DNA of 64,000 nt from JAJFJD01 sp965228695 (GCA_965228695.1 CBDDIB010000002.1:2542001-2606000), one strand, 5' to 3'; shown: positions 8,973 to 18,090, numbered from the stretch's first letter. Made by a program: numbers and translations. Notes: generated by a model from the sequence alone, not told the origin.

Positions 8973-10124
8973 ATGTCACGAACTCCAAAACTGACTGCCG
9001 CCATTCTCGGCGCGGCCATCATCGGCGTAACCGCCGGTGCCGCCGGCGCCGCGGATCCGGTAAAGCTTCGCTGGGCGTCCGACCATAACGGTCCGCCGCA
9101 TCCGGCCGCGATTGCCGAAGTTCGCTTCGCCGAACAGGTGGAAAAGCGAATTCCGGGCAGTAAGGTCCAGATCTACTGGGCAAAATCGCTCTATACCGTG
9201 CCGCAGGGCCTGAAAGCGTTGACCCAGGGCAACTTGGAAGTTCTCACCGGCCAGTTCGGTAAGACCTCCAGTGTCGAGCCGCTGTCCAACGTGCTGTTGG
9301 GCGCCGGTAAATTGACGACGGTCGGTGCGATCGACGCCGTCGATAAGACCGAGACGTTCAAGGCGCTTGCCGGGCATTTCAACAAAACCCATGACGTCAC
9401 CATTATGGGCGCCGGTCATCTGAGCATGTATATGGGCGCGGGCGCCGTCAAAAGCCGCCTCGTTGGACCCGCGGACTTCGCCGGCAAGAAGATGCGGTCC
9501 ATGGGCCCGGCCGAAAACGCGCTGCTGAGTGCGCTGGGCGCCAATCCGCAAGCCATGGCATTCGGCGATGTGCCGCCGGCACTGCAGACCGGCGTCATCG
9601 ACGGCCTTCTCACGTCGCTCGGCGGCTTCAATGCCACCAAGGAACAGGCCCCGTACTTCACGGTGGCCGGCCTCAACGGCATCGTCGGCGACTACTACTG
9701 GTTCGGCGTATCGAACCGCTGGTGGCGGAAGCTTTCCAAGGAACAGCAGGAAATCCTGACCGACATCATCAAGAATGATTTCATTCCGTTCCAACGCGTC
9801 ATCAACTACTGCAACGATCAGCGCACGCTGGCCAAGTTCGTCACCAAGGACAAGAGTGCGCCGGGAATCTACGTGTTGACGCCGGAAGAGGCCGCGGTGA
9901 TTCAGAAGGCCGAAGCGGGCGCCACCAACAAGTGGATCAAGACCAAGGTGAACGATACGGGCGACAAGCTGGTCGACCAGTTCACCAAGGAAGCGGCGGC
10001 GTTGGTGAAAGCCAATCCTCCGGGGTCGCATCCTCTCGAAAAGACCGACTGCACCAAGTACGAGCCTTATTTCGCGAAATACGGCAAGGGCGCAGACCTG
10101 TATAAGGCGAAGAATCGTAAATAA
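8973..10124 (+). CDS. TRAP transporter solute-binding subunit (DctP family)
   Basis: A 383-residue periplasmic binding protein of a TRAP transporter. Residues 1-26 form a signal peptide (MSRTPKLTAAILGAAIIGVT then small residues ending GAAGAAD). Mature-protein features typical of DctP: KLRWASDHN..., FAEQVEKRIPGSKVQIY, FAGKKMRSMGPAENALLSAL (the conserved Arg that usually binds a carboxylate lies in KKMRSMG) and AFGDVPPALQTGVIDGLLT. AAGGGAGAAA sits three bases before the ATG. It heads an operon with the Q and M subunits, from which a terminator-like hairpin separates it. The ligand is probably an organic acid, but its identity is unknown; the upstream ATP-grasp genes may point to it. Confidence 0.93.
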   Translation: MSRTPKLTAAILGAAIIGVTAGAAGAADPVKLRWASDHNGPPHPAAIAEVRFAEQVEKRIPGSKVQIYWAKSLYTVPQGLKALTQGNLEVLTGQFGKTSSVEPLSNVLLGAGKLTTVGAIDAVDKTETFKALAGHFNKTHDVTIMGAGHLSMYMGAGAVKSRLVGPADFAGKKMRSMGPAENALLSALGANPQAMAFGDVPPALQTGVIDGLLTSLGGFNATKEQAPYFTVAGLNGIVGDYYWFGVSNRWWRKLSKEQQEILTDIIKNDFIPFQRVINYCNDQRTLAKFVTKDKSAPGIYVLTPEEAAVIQKAEAGATNKWIKTKVNDTGDKLVDQFTKEAAALVKANPPGSHPLEKTDCTKYEPYFAKYGKGADLYKAKNRK

Positions 10125-10146
10125 TCGCCAATACGCGGACAACTTG

Positions 10147-10175
10147 AAGGGGCTGCTCTGGCGGCAGCCCCTTTT
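10147..10175 (+). terminator. Intrinsic terminator/attenuator between TRAP P and Q genes
   Basis: GGGGCTGC (10149-10156), a 7-base loop, then GCAGCCCC (10164-10171) followed by TTTT. The 8-bp perfect GC-rich stem is extended by two A-T pairs. It lies 23 bases after the binding-protein stop. Such a site probably lets most transcripts end after the highly needed binding protein while some continue into the membrane subunits. Confidence 0.8.
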
Positions 10176-10211
10176 AGTTTCCGAAATAAGCATACGTCAG
10201 GGAGGTGAGAC

Positions 10212-10763
10212 ATGGATGCGTTCCTAAGATTCTCAAGTGGCGTGAAAACCTTTGTCCATTCGGTATTGGGCTGGGTCGCATCGGCCTTGCTATTGATCCT
10301 GACACTGTTTGGATTGCTTGAAATCGTGCGGCGCTACATTTTCGGCGTCGTTTTTGAATGGGGCCAGGACGCGATCATTGTCGGCATGATTGCGGCCGTC
10401 GCCTTGTATATCGGTGCCACCCAAACCCGGCGGAGCCATCTGGTCATGAATGCCATTGTGCAGCTTTGCCATGCCCAAGGATATTACCGGCTGGTGGGGA
10501 TCATGCGGATTTTGGTTTCGGTGGTCGTTTGTGTGTTTTGCGGCTCGTTGAGCATTACCGGATGGCCGACTTTGAGTTATGCGATCGAACGGGATCTGTC
10601 GACCTACAGTCTCCTCATTCCGCTGTGGCCGTTTTATCTGGTCTTGATGGTGGGCTTCGGCCTCATGTCTCTTATCGCCTTCCTGCAGACGATCGAAGAC
10701 ATCATCAGTTACATACGTGGAGAGCATCTCGACAGCGAGATGGAATTAACCACGGATATATAA
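10212..10763 (+). CDS. TRAP transporter small permease subunit (DctQ family)
   Basis: A 183-residue inner-membrane protein with four hydrophobic segments (about 15-37, 52-72, 92-113, 134-155), the normal size and topology of a DctQ subunit. It carries the family-like GQDAIIVGMIAAVALYIGAT and RRSHLVMN (consensus RxxxHI/L). GGGAGGTGAGAC immediately precedes the ATG. Pairs with the DctM-type subunit that starts 36 bases downstream. Confidence 0.92.
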   Translation: MDAFLRFSSGVKTFVHSVLGWVASALLLILTLFGLLEIVRRYIFGVVFEWGQDAIIVGMIAAVALYIGATQTRRSHLVMNAIVQLCHAQGYYRLVGIMRILVSVVVCVFCGSLSITGWPTLSYAIERDLSTYSLLIPLWPFYLVLMVGFGLMSLIAFLQTIEDIISYIRGEHLDSEMELTTDI

Positions 10764-10799
10764 CCGGCCGATTGCCGGACCAATCGGGGGGAGATTGTC

Positions 10800-12083
10800 A
10801 TGCCCGCACTCGCGCTTACCCTATTCGGACTGCTTTTCATCGGCGTTCCCATTGGGATCGCGTTGGCCGGCGCCACCGGGATCATGGTGCTATTCGACGA
10901 TTTCCTGTCCTACAGCACGCTGTTCGAAGCGTTTTTCATCTTCATCAGTAAATATACGCTGATCGCGATCCCGTTCTTTATCTACGCCGGTTTTCTCATG
11001 GAGAGGACCGGGCTGGTTCAAGGCCTGTTCAATTTCGCCGACGCGCTGATCGGGTGGGTGCCCGGCGGGTTTGCCTATGCCACATTGATCGCCGCCGTTC
11101 TTTTCGGCGCGATTTCCGGATCGTCCACCGCCATGGCGGCCGCGATGAGCGTCATCGCGTATCCGGAGATGGTGCGGCGCGGCTATCCGAAATGGATGGC
11201 GGCCGGGGTGATCGCATCGGCCGGGGGTATCGCCTTGCTGATTCCGCCGAGCATCACGCTGATTCTGTTCGGCGTCATCACTGAAATCTCGATCGTCGAT
11301 CTGTTCTTCGCCGGTGTCGTTCCGGGAATCATGTTGGCGATAAGTGACGCGGTCATCATCGTTACCGTATCGATTTTCTTTGCAAAGTTGCCGGCCGGTA
11401 CATTCGACGCCGGCAAGTGCTGGACCGCCTTTCTGGAGGCGCTGCCGGCGTTGTTGATGCCGGTGTTGGTGCTGGGCGGTCTCTATGGCGGCCTCTTCAC
11501 GCCGACCGAAGCCGGTGCGGCGGCTGCTTTTTATGCTCTTGCCTACGGCGTTCTGTTTAAGCGCAAGGAATTCTTGAAGGAGCTGATGCCGACGACCCGC
11601 CGCACGATGAACCTTACGGCAATCGTGTTTTTCCTGCTGGGCTGCGTCGGAATCTTCCAATTCTTCCTGGCCAACATGGGCTGGCCGCAGGAGATAGCTG
11701 CCTGGGCGGGATCGCTGGGACTTTCGAAGCACGGCTTCCTGATCTTCCTCATGATCACTTTGCTGCTGCTCTCGATGTGGCTGACCGGCGTCGCCATTCT
11801 GGTGCTCACCGTGCCGATCTATTTCCCCGTGGCCCTGTCGCTCGGGGTCGATCCGATTCATTTGGGAATTCTGACGGCGCTCTGCATCGAGATCGGCAGC
11901 GTGATACCGCCGGTCGGACTGAATCTGTTCGCCGTCAGCGGCGTGACGGGGCTTCCGGTGACGCAGGTGATACGTGGATCCTTCCCGTTCTGCATATCGG
12001 ATACGGTGGTGCTGTTCATCGTGCTGTTCTTCCCGATGCTGGCCCTGTGGCTGCCGAGCATGCTGATCACCTCGTATTTCTGA
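10800..12083 (+). CDS. TRAP transporter large permease subunit (DctM family)
   Basis: A 427-residue, almost entirely hydrophobic protein with about twelve membrane segments, the Na+-coupled translocating subunit of the TRAP transporter. Family motifs: GIALAGATGIMVLF, IPFFIYAGFLMERTGL, GAISGSSTAMAAAMSVI, PEMVRRGYPKWMAAGVIASA and GIALLIPPSITLILFGVITE. GGGGGGAGATTGTC precedes the ATG. Last gene of the TRAP cluster. Confidence 0.95.
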   Translation: MPALALTLFGLLFIGVPIGIALAGATGIMVLFDDFLSYSTLFEAFFIFISKYTLIAIPFFIYAGFLMERTGLVQGLFNFADALIGWVPGGFAYATLIAAVLFGAISGSSTAMAAAMSVIAYPEMVRRGYPKWMAAGVIASAGGIALLIPPSITLILFGVITEISIVDLFFAGVVPGIMLAISDAVIIVTVSIFFAKLPAGTFDAGKCWTAFLEALPALLMPVLVLGGLYGGLFTPTEAGAAAAFYALAYGVLFKRKEFLKELMPTTRRTMNLTAIVFFLLGCVGIFQFFLANMGWPQEIAAWAGSLGLSKHGFLIFLMITLLLLSMWLTGVAILVLTVPIYFPVALSLGVDPIHLGILTALCIEIGSVIPPVGLNLFAVSGVTGLPVTQVIRGSFPFCISDTVVLFIVLFFPMLALWLPSMLITSYF

Positions 12084-12214
12084 TCCGGCTGGGAGGGCGG
12101 TGACCGCCATTCCAGCCCGCATGATGCAATCGGAGCGTTTGCGGTAAACTGTCGTCAGCCGCGCCGGAGGTAATTTCGGCGCGGTCTTGCTGGAACGTCC
12201 GCCGGGGATCGGGA

Positions 12215-13816
12215 TTGCGTACTGAATCGATCGACGATCTGTTTGCCCGCTACGGGCCGTCCTACCGGATTTTTGTAACCGTCGGCGCGATGGTCGCGTC
12301 CTTCACCATGGTGTTGAGTGCGACGATCGTGAATGTCGCGGTGCCGGAGGTGATGGGGGCGTTCGGTGTCGGGCAGGACGAAGCGCAACTTATGGCGACG
12401 GCGTTCATCGCCACCATGACCGCGAGCCAGCTCCTGAATGCGTGGTTCGTCTCCGCCTTCGGGCCGCGCATGACATTTTTGATCGTGCTGACGATTTTTA
12501 CGGCGGGATTGTTGATCGCCGGTTTTGGCCCGAACCTCGACATCATCGTCGTCGGGCGGGTGTTGCAGGGATTCGCCGCCGGCGTGATCCAGCCGTTGGC
12601 CATGGTGACCGTGGTGCAAGTATTTCCTGCAAACCGGCGCGGCGTGGCGGTGGGCATCTTCGGTGTCGGCCTGATGCTAGCGGTCGGGGCCGGGCCCGTC
12701 GTCGGCGGCATCGCCATCGATACGCTGACTTGGCGCGCGATATTCTTCGTTACACTGCCGCTGGTCATTCTCGCGATGTTCCTGGGCAGCATCTTCATGC
12801 CCAATCCGAAACGGGAGGGCGGCCGTGTCCCGTTCGATTGGACCAGCTATATCCTCTTGTGCACGGCATTATTCTGCATCATCTCGGCGGCCACCAACGG
12901 TCAGCGCGACGGTTGGACGTCGAATGAAATCCTGATTCGGTTCGCGATCGGTGTTGCTGCGGCGGCCGGCTTCGTGCGCATGCAGATGCGAGACGGCCCG
13001 CGATTGCTGGATTTCACGTTGCTGAAGAACCCGCAATTCGCGTCGGCCGTCGTCGTCGGCTTCGTATTCGGCATGGGCAATTTCGCGATGACCTATGCGA
13101 TCCCGGTCTTTACGCAGATCGTGCAGGGATACACGGCATCGCAGGCCGGGCTGGTGCTGCTTCCGGCGAGCTTGATCCTGGTGGTCGTTTTCCCGCTGGC
13201 GGGCCGTCTGTCGGATCATGTGCCGTCGAAATTTCCGATCATGGGCGGGCTGATCCTTTTCGCCGCCGGGGTGGCGCTGCTGGCGACCGCGGATGTCAAC
13301 AGCACATTCTGGACCGTCGCCCTGTTCGCGATCGTCGCGCGGATCGGCATGGGGTTCATCAATCCCGCGTTGATGGCGTCGGCGCTGAACGCCTTGCCGC
13401 CGGAACGCCTGAATCAGAGTTCCGGCACAATCAACTTTTTCCGGCAACTCGGCGGCGCATGCGGTATCAACGTGTTGGTCGTGTTTCTTGAGATACGGAC
13501 ACAATTCCACAGCGAGAACCTGGCGGCGACGCAGACCTCGGCGAACGCGGCGACCCGCGAATTGCTGGAACAGTTGAAGCACCTTCTTTCGGCCGATGGC
13601 ATTCCGGCAGCCATGCTGGACCGGATGGCGCTGGATCATCTCGGCGCAATGATCGAGGCGCAGGCGAGCACGTTGGGTTTCCAAGACGGCTTCTGGCTCA
13701 TCGCCGGTGTTTTCATCGCTGCGCTCATTCCCGCCTGGATCCTCGGGCGGGCGGAGAAACAACCGAAGAGGTCGGTGCGCCCGGCGGGCCGTCCGGCCCC
13801 GCAAGCGGGCGACTAA
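12215..13816 (+). CDS. MFS transporter, DHA2 (EmrB/QacA) family
   Basis: A 533-residue protein with about fourteen hydrophobic segments, typical of the DHA2 drug:H+ antiporters. Features include ATIVNVAVPEVMGAFGV in the first helix region, GRVLQGFAAGVIQPLAMVTV (motif B-like Arg), GVGLMLAVGAGPVVGG (motif C of exporters) and a mid-protein PFDWTSYILL. A TTG start at 12215 with CGGGGATCGGGA upstream gives a cytoplasmic N-terminal tail of about 20 residues; the next ATG (12290) would fall inside the first membrane helix, so TTG is preferred. Probably an efflux pump; no EmrA-like partner is adjacent. Confidence 0.9.
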   Translation: MRTESIDDLFARYGPSYRIFVTVGAMVASFTMVLSATIVNVAVPEVMGAFGVGQDEAQLMATAFIATMTASQLLNAWFVSAFGPRMTFLIVLTIFTAGLLIAGFGPNLDIIVVGRVLQGFAAGVIQPLAMVTVVQVFPANRRGVAVGIFGVGLMLAVGAGPVVGGIAIDTLTWRAIFFVTLPLVILAMFLGSIFMPNPKREGGRVPFDWTSYILLCTALFCIISAATNGQRDGWTSNEILIRFAIGVAAAAGFVRMQMRDGPRLLDFTLLKNPQFASAVVVGFVFGMGNFAMTYAIPVFTQIVQGYTASQAGLVLLPASLILVVVFPLAGRLSDHVPSKFPIMGGLILFAAGVALLATADVNSTFWTVALFAIVARIGMGFINPALMASALNALPPERLNQSSGTINFFRQLGGACGINVLVVFLEIRTQFHSENLAATQTSANAATRELLEQLKHLLSADGIPAAMLDRMALDHLGAMIEAQASTLGFQDGFWLIAGVFIAALIPAWILGRAEKQPKRSVRPAGRPAPQAGD

Positions 13817-13834
13817 CGGCGAATAGCGATGCCG

Positions 13835-14179
13835 CTACGGGCGCGTTGCGTCTTGTAAATACCGTATGAGAATGCCGCGCTCCGGATCGTCATACCGCCC
13901 GTGGATGAAAAGATAGTCGTCGAGAGCTTCGACGGTCCAGACAGGGTCGGCCGTCTTCCAGACCATGCGGTACCGAAATCCCTGCACGGCGCCGTAACGG
14001 CGACTGAAGAGTCCTTCCAGGTGCGGACCCCGCTTCGCGGGTTCGTCGGCCCTCAGTGTGTGGCAGTTTGCACAGTCGTTTTGAAAAAGACCGCGGCCTT
14101 CATTTTCAGCCTTGGCCGCGCCCGCAACGGTCAGAAAAATCACAAAAAGAATTGAGAGTCGGAGCCCGCATGCAGTCAT
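13835..14179 (-). CDS. Small periplasmic cytochrome c, apparently without the usual axial Met
   Basis: A 114-residue exported c-type cytochrome. Residues 1-24 are a signal peptide ending GAAKA; the haem-attachment site is C36-A-N-C39-H40. GPHLEGLFSRRYGAVQGFRY and WTVEALDDYLF are the class I cytochrome c landmarks. Class I proteins normally have a C-terminal PGTKM-type Met as sixth ligand; here the corresponding stretch reads HGRYDDPERGILIRYL with no Met. Met72 in RYRMVWK is the only internal Met. Its redox partner is unknown. It converges with the MFS gene. Confidence 0.85.
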   Translation of the reverse strand: MTACGLRLSILFVIFLTVAGAAKAENEGRGLFQNDCANCHTLRADEPAKRGPHLEGLFSRRYGAVQGFRYRMVWKTADPVWTVEALDDYLFIHGRYDDPERGILIRYLQDATRP

Positions 14180-14276
14180 GTTTCACCGGCCTCTATCCGT
14201 GTCGAGTTCCGACCAGATATCGGCTGGATCCCGGGCTCATGCCCTGATGTGGATCAAGATTGCGGCGGGCGAGACC

Positions 14277-14786
14277 TTAGAGGAGCCACGGTGCGAGGAA
14301 TGTCGACAATAACCGGGCGCTGTCCTTGTCCGCATCCTCATACCAGCCTTCGCGATGGGTCGAATTCATGGTGCCGAGAACGGTGCCGCCGTGCCGGACC
14401 GGAACGTTGATGATCGAGCCGAGGCCGAGCGCGATGATCTTCTCATGGTCGTCGAAGGCCCCGCGGATCGCATCGTTATCCCGGCCGAGAAAGATGTCGC
14501 CGTCGGTCAGGATCATCTCCGACCAAGGCGTCCCGCCTTTCTGTTTCCGGCCGCCGATGGGATAAGACGCCGGATCGGAGCTGTAGACGCGTTCCAATTC
14601 CATGCTGTCAGGATAGAAGCGGGAAATCGTGAACAGCCGGTGACCGATCGTGCGGGCCACGACAGTGTCGAGTACCGCGCAAAACGTAGACGCATCCTTG
14701 GCCGCAAGGCCGGCCTCGGCCAACCTAAGGCAATCGTCGATGGAGAGCGGCTTCTTGGGCAGGTCGCGGCCGGCTGGATCGGGCAT
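14277..14786 (-). CDS. GAF domain-containing protein
   Basis: A 169-residue soluble protein. The central and C-terminal parts (HRLFTISRFYPDSMELERVY, then IIALGLGSIINVPVRHGGTV and LGTMNSTHREGWYEDADK) form a single GAF domain, a small-molecule or redox-sensing fold. No output domain is attached. The ATG at 14786 is chosen because the frame further upstream is low-quality sequence without a family match. Ligand and partner unknown; transcribed in the same direction as the cytochrome gene, about 100 bases upstream of it. Confidence 0.7.
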   Translation of the reverse strand: MPDPAGRDLPKKPLSIDDCLRLAEAGLAAKDASTFCAVLDTVVARTIGHRLFTISRFYPDSMELERVYSSDPASYPIGGRKQKGGTPWSEMILTDGDIFLGRDNDAIRGAFDDHEKIIALGLGSIINVPVRHGGTVLGTMNSTHREGWYEDADKDSARLLSTFLAPWLL

Positions 14787-14975
14787 AGGGCCTAACTTCT
14801 TGACGATGGTTTCCGTGCAAATCCAAGGGCAGGACCCTAGCACTCCCGGGATTGGGCAGGAAGGTTTCGGCGTACGGGGAGGCCGGTGGACATATTGTCT
14901 TTTGACGCGGCCCGGAGCGTACCCTAAACAAGGCGCGTCATGATCGAATTCGGATCGCACGAGAGGCACTGACCG

Positions 14976-16676
14976 GTGGCATCCACTGATTCAACGTCTG
15001 GCGTTGCCGCCGTGCCGCACACGGGTCTGACCCTCGGGCATTTCGGCCTGCTTCTTGTTGTGTGCCTTTCTTTATTCCTGCCGGGTTTTGCCGATCTGCC
15101 GTTGACCGACCGCGACGAGGCCCGGTTCGCGCAGGCGTCCCGCCAAATGCTCGATTCCGGCGACCTCGTGAACATCACCTTCCAAGACAAGGCGCGCCAC
15201 AAGAAACCGGTCGGGATTTACTGGCTGCAGTCGGCGAGCGCGTACCTGTTCGGCAGCGATGGTGAACCTGAGGTCTGGCCGTATCGGTTACCGTCGTTGG
15301 TCGGCGCGGTCATCGCCGTGTTTGCCACGGCGTGGGTCGGAACGCTGTTCTTCGGCCAACTGGTCGGTATGTCCGCGGCGATTTTGCTGGCGGGCACGTT
15401 GCTGTTGGGCGTCGAGGCGCGGTTGGCCAAGACCGATGCGGTGCTGCTGGCGACCATCGTGGTTGCGCAGGCCGCGTTGGCGAAAATTTTTGTTCTAAAG
15501 AGCCAATCTCGGCCCTGTGCTTGGCCGGCGGTCATTGCATTTTGGCTGGCCGTCGGCGCCAGCATTCTGGTGAAGGGACCGATCATCTTCCTGATCTGCG
15601 GCTTGACGATCCTGTATTTGGTGGTCACGGAACGGGAAATCCGATGGCTTGGGATGCTGCGGCCGCTAATCGGTGTGCTGATCACGGCGGTCGTCGTTCT
15701 ACCCTGGTTCGTTGCGATCGCCGTCGAAACGGATGGCGCATTCTTCGAGACCTCGCTTGGCGGCGACTTGTTGGCGAAAATCGGCACGGGCCAGGAATCA
15801 CATGGCGCGCCGCCCGGCTTCTATTTCATCGCCTTCTGGCCGACCTTCTGGCCGTTCTCCGTCGTCGCGGCGCTTGCCGTGCCGTGGATTTGGAGACGCC
15901 GGCGGGACCCGCAGGTGCGCTTCTGTCTCGCCTGGTTCTTGCCGAGTTGGATCGTGCTCGAGTTGGTGGCGACGAAATTGCCGCACTACATCCTGCCGGT
16001 TTATCCGGCGCTCGCCATCCTGACGGCGGCGGCGTGGCGCGATGCATTCGCGGGGGGCGGCGAGCGTCTGCGCAAACTGTCGGCCTTCGTCGCCTTGGTC
16101 GGGTTCGCCATTTGCGGCGTCATCCTGGCGGGGCTTTTCGCCGTTGGGACCGCATTCCTGCAATCAACCGTGAATGTCGCGGGCCTCGTTATGGCCGCGG
16201 TGACGCTGGCATTGCTGATCTACATGATCCTGTGGTGGCGCGGCAAAGCGGAGCATGCCTTCAATCCCATGGTCGCGTTGTTTGCCGGCGCCCTGGCCTT
16301 CAACGGTATCCTGTTTCACTTCTTTTTGCCGTCCCTCGATACGGTCTGGCTGAGCAAGCGCAGCGCCGCGGCGTATGCGGAGACGCGGATATGCCCGGAT
16401 TCGCGGCTCGCGTCCGCAGGGTTAACGGAACCGAGCCTCGTCTTCCTAACAGGTACCGACACGCGGCTCGGAAGTGCGGAAATGGTTGCGAAACACCTAC
16501 TGGACGATCCCGCCTGCGCAATGGGTCTGGTCGATCAGAAATCGGAAAAGCGTCTCTTGGCGGCGTTGGCGAAAGCGGGCAAGACGCCGCAGGCCGTGCG
16601 GCAAATCACGGGCGTGAATTATGCTCGAGGCAAGCGGCTTACCTTGACGCTCTATCGGCTCCCGAAGGGGGAGTGA
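14976..16676 (+). CDS. GT39/ArnT-like membrane glycosyltransferase
   Basis: A 566-residue integral-membrane glycosyltransferase of the dolichyl/undecaprenyl-phosphate sugar-dependent class (GT39/GT83, ArnT-like). The first periplasmic loop carries the conserved LTDRDEARFAQASRQML, with the catalytic Asp/Glu pair, followed by HKKPVGIYWLQ. About eleven hydrophobic helices follow and a soluble C-terminal domain starts near residue 470. A GTG start at 14976 lies nine bases after GAGAGG. The PAP2-type phosphatase gene starts 12 bases downstream, and a polyprenyl-phosphate-dependent transferase with a lipid-phosphate phosphatase suggests modification of lipid A or another envelope glycan. The actual sugar is unknown. 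Confidence 0.85.
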   Translation: MASTDSTSGVAAVPHTGLTLGHFGLLLVVCLSLFLPGFADLPLTDRDEARFAQASRQMLDSGDLVNITFQDKARHKKPVGIYWLQSASAYLFGSDGEPEVWPYRLPSLVGAVIAVFATAWVGTLFFGQLVGMSAAILLAGTLLLGVEARLAKTDAVLLATIVVAQAALAKIFVLKSQSRPCAWPAVIAFWLAVGASILVKGPIIFLICGLTILYLVVTEREIRWLGMLRPLIGVLITAVVVLPWFVAIAVETDGAFFETSLGGDLLAKIGTGQESHGAPPGFYFIAFWPTFWPFSVVAALAVPWIWRRRRDPQVRFCLAWFLPSWIVLELVATKLPHYILPVYPALAILTAAAWRDAFAGGGERLRKLSAFVALVGFAICGVILAGLFAVGTAFLQSTVNVAGLVMAAVTLALLIYMILWWRGKAEHAFNPMVALFAGALAFNGILFHFFLPSLDTVWLSKRSAAAYAETRICPDSRLASAGLTEPSLVFLTGTDTRLGSAEMVAKHLLDDPACAMGLVDQKSEKRLLAALAKAGKTPQAVRQITGVNYARGKRLTLTLYRLPKGE

Positions 16677-16688
16677 GGCAGCCTAAGA

Positions 16689-17453
16689 ATGAGCATGCAG
16701 TCCTCGATGAAACAGTCCGCCTGGGCCGACATGATGCAGGCGTTGAGTTGGCGCGATTGGCGGGTGCTGGCGGGTGTCGCGGTTATCGCGGTCCTGATGG
16801 TGACGGTGGATGGGCCGCTATCCGCCATGATGCGGGGGATCGGCGGCGAGGCGCGTCGGATCATTGATGTCCTGGCATCCTCCGGCGATTCGAAATACTC
16901 GCTCGTCCCGACCGGCGTCGCCGCGATTGCGCTGATGACACTATATTTCCTGGATGCCTCGACCCGGCGCGCGCGGTTCTATGCCTGGCTGGCCGGTGCG
17001 TCCGGCTTTATCTTCGCGTCCATCGCGGTTTCCGGCATTGCCACCAATGTGGTGAAGATCCTGTTGGGGCGGGCGCGTCCCCATGCCGCCGATGACCTGT
17101 TCTGGCCGGTGTTCCAGCCGATCGCGCCCAGCGGGGACTTCCATTCATTTCCTTCGGGCCATGCCAACACGCTTTTCAGTATCGCGATCGCGATCGGATT
17201 CTTCGCGCCCCGGCTGCGTATTCCGTTATTGATCGCGGCGGCGGTTTTGGCGTTCGGCCGCGTGCTTCAATTCAAGCATTTCATCAGCGATTCCGTCGGT
17301 GGCGCGCTCTTGGCGGTCCTCACGACGATTTGGCTGCGGCAGCTCTTCGCCCGCTGGAACATCGTGTTTAGGAAGCTGCCGTCGGGCCGCATTGGTTTTA
17401 CCGCGCCCGGCCACGTCCTATTGAGCGGGAGCAGGGCGAAGGCGGACCGATAG
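16689..17453 (+). CDS. PAP2 superfamily lipid phosphatase
   Basis: A 254-residue membrane phosphatase. The three phosphatase motifs are intact: KILLGRARP (motif 1), FPSGH within DFHSFPSGHANTLF (motif 2) and GRVLQFKHFISDSVGG (motif 3, with the catalytic His). About five to six hydrophobic helices surround them. Likely dephosphorylates a lipid or undecaprenyl pyrophosphate at the periplasmic face. It lies 12 bases after the glycosyltransferase, so both probably share a transcript. Confidence 0.9.
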   Translation: MSMQSSMKQSAWADMMQALSWRDWRVLAGVAVIAVLMVTVDGPLSAMMRGIGGEARRIIDVLASSGDSKYSLVPTGVAAIALMTLYFLDASTRRARFYAWLAGASGFIFASIAVSGIATNVVKILLGRARPHAADDLFWPVFQPIAPSGDFHSFPSGHANTLFSIAIAIGFFAPRLRIPLLIAAAVLAFGRVLQFKHFISDSVGGALLAVLTTIWLRQLFARWNIVFRKLPSGRIGFTAPGHVLLSGSRAKADR

Positions 17454-17525
17454 CGCGTCCGGCCAATCGCCGAACCGTTCGCTGTCGGAAATTTGGAAGA
17501 ATAAAGGCCGGATTGCGCCTATGCC

Positions 17526-17735
17526 TCAGAAGGTGCCGCTGCCCAGCCGTAGGATCTGATCGAATGCTTTGTCGCGGGACCAATCCGGATAAACCGCCAA
17601 TACCGCCTGGATGGCAGCGCTCGTCGCAACGTCGTAGGTTGCGCCGACTTCGTCGGCCTCCCGATAAGCGCGATGAATTATGCGTGACAGATCCACGTCT
17701 GCCACGTCGTCCATTCGCAGTAACATATCCACCAC
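17526..17735 (-). CDS. Small conserved-looking hypothetical protein
   Basis: A 69-residue acidic, helical protein (RIIHRAYREADEVGATYD, then IQAVLAVYPDWSRDKAFDQI). The start is GTG at 17735, or the next GTG, preceded by AGGTAGGG. The coherent amphipathic composition and good ribosome binding site suggest a real gene. I do not recognise the family. Confidence 0.5.
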   Translation of the reverse strand: MVDMLLRMDDVADVDLSRIIHRAYREADEVGATYDVATSAAIQAVLAVYPDWSRDKAFDQILRLGSGTF

Positions 17736-18090
17736 CCTACCTAGAATCGCTTCCAGGTCATGAATTGTTCCTGAGCGGCAAGTCTACTTGAATCCGCCGC
17801 TGTTTTGTATGACGCAAGCGAGACCTTCTTTAGGATAGAAGGCCCATCGTGATCTTTTCGTCACAAGCGGTTTGCATTTTGGGCGGCGGGTTCTTGTTTT
17901 CCTAGACAAACCGCGCTGTTTCCGAAGCGAACTAGCCATTTTGAGTAACCCTAAAGTTTCAATTCCCGCGCGGCTCCCTCCAAATGGATAGTCCATATAG
18001 CCGGAGGAATTGCGTCCCCAACCGCGATAACGTGACGATGTTATCCGGCAAGAAACGCAAAAAAGTTGGAACAAGGGACAGGTATCACCG
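17736..18090. other. Gene-free, AT-enriched stretch
   Basis: About 355 bases with no convincing gene; the one longer minus-strand frame (17784-18074) translates to a basic, Ser/Arg-rich string and I reject it. Composition is more AT-rich than the flanks between 17800 and 17980. There is a short inverted repeat GATAAC-(8 nt)-GTTATC at 18026-18045, upstream of the small gene at 18091, which could be a regulatory site. Confidence 0.4.

Noticed and set aside
15332..16867. 511-codon plus-strand frame over the GT39-like gene
   Set aside because: It is out of phase with the well-matched glycosyltransferase and its translation resembles no family.
17784..18074. 96-codon minus-strand frame in the AT-rich gap
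   Set aside because: Basic, Ser-rich translation without a recognisable motif and without a clear ribosome binding site.
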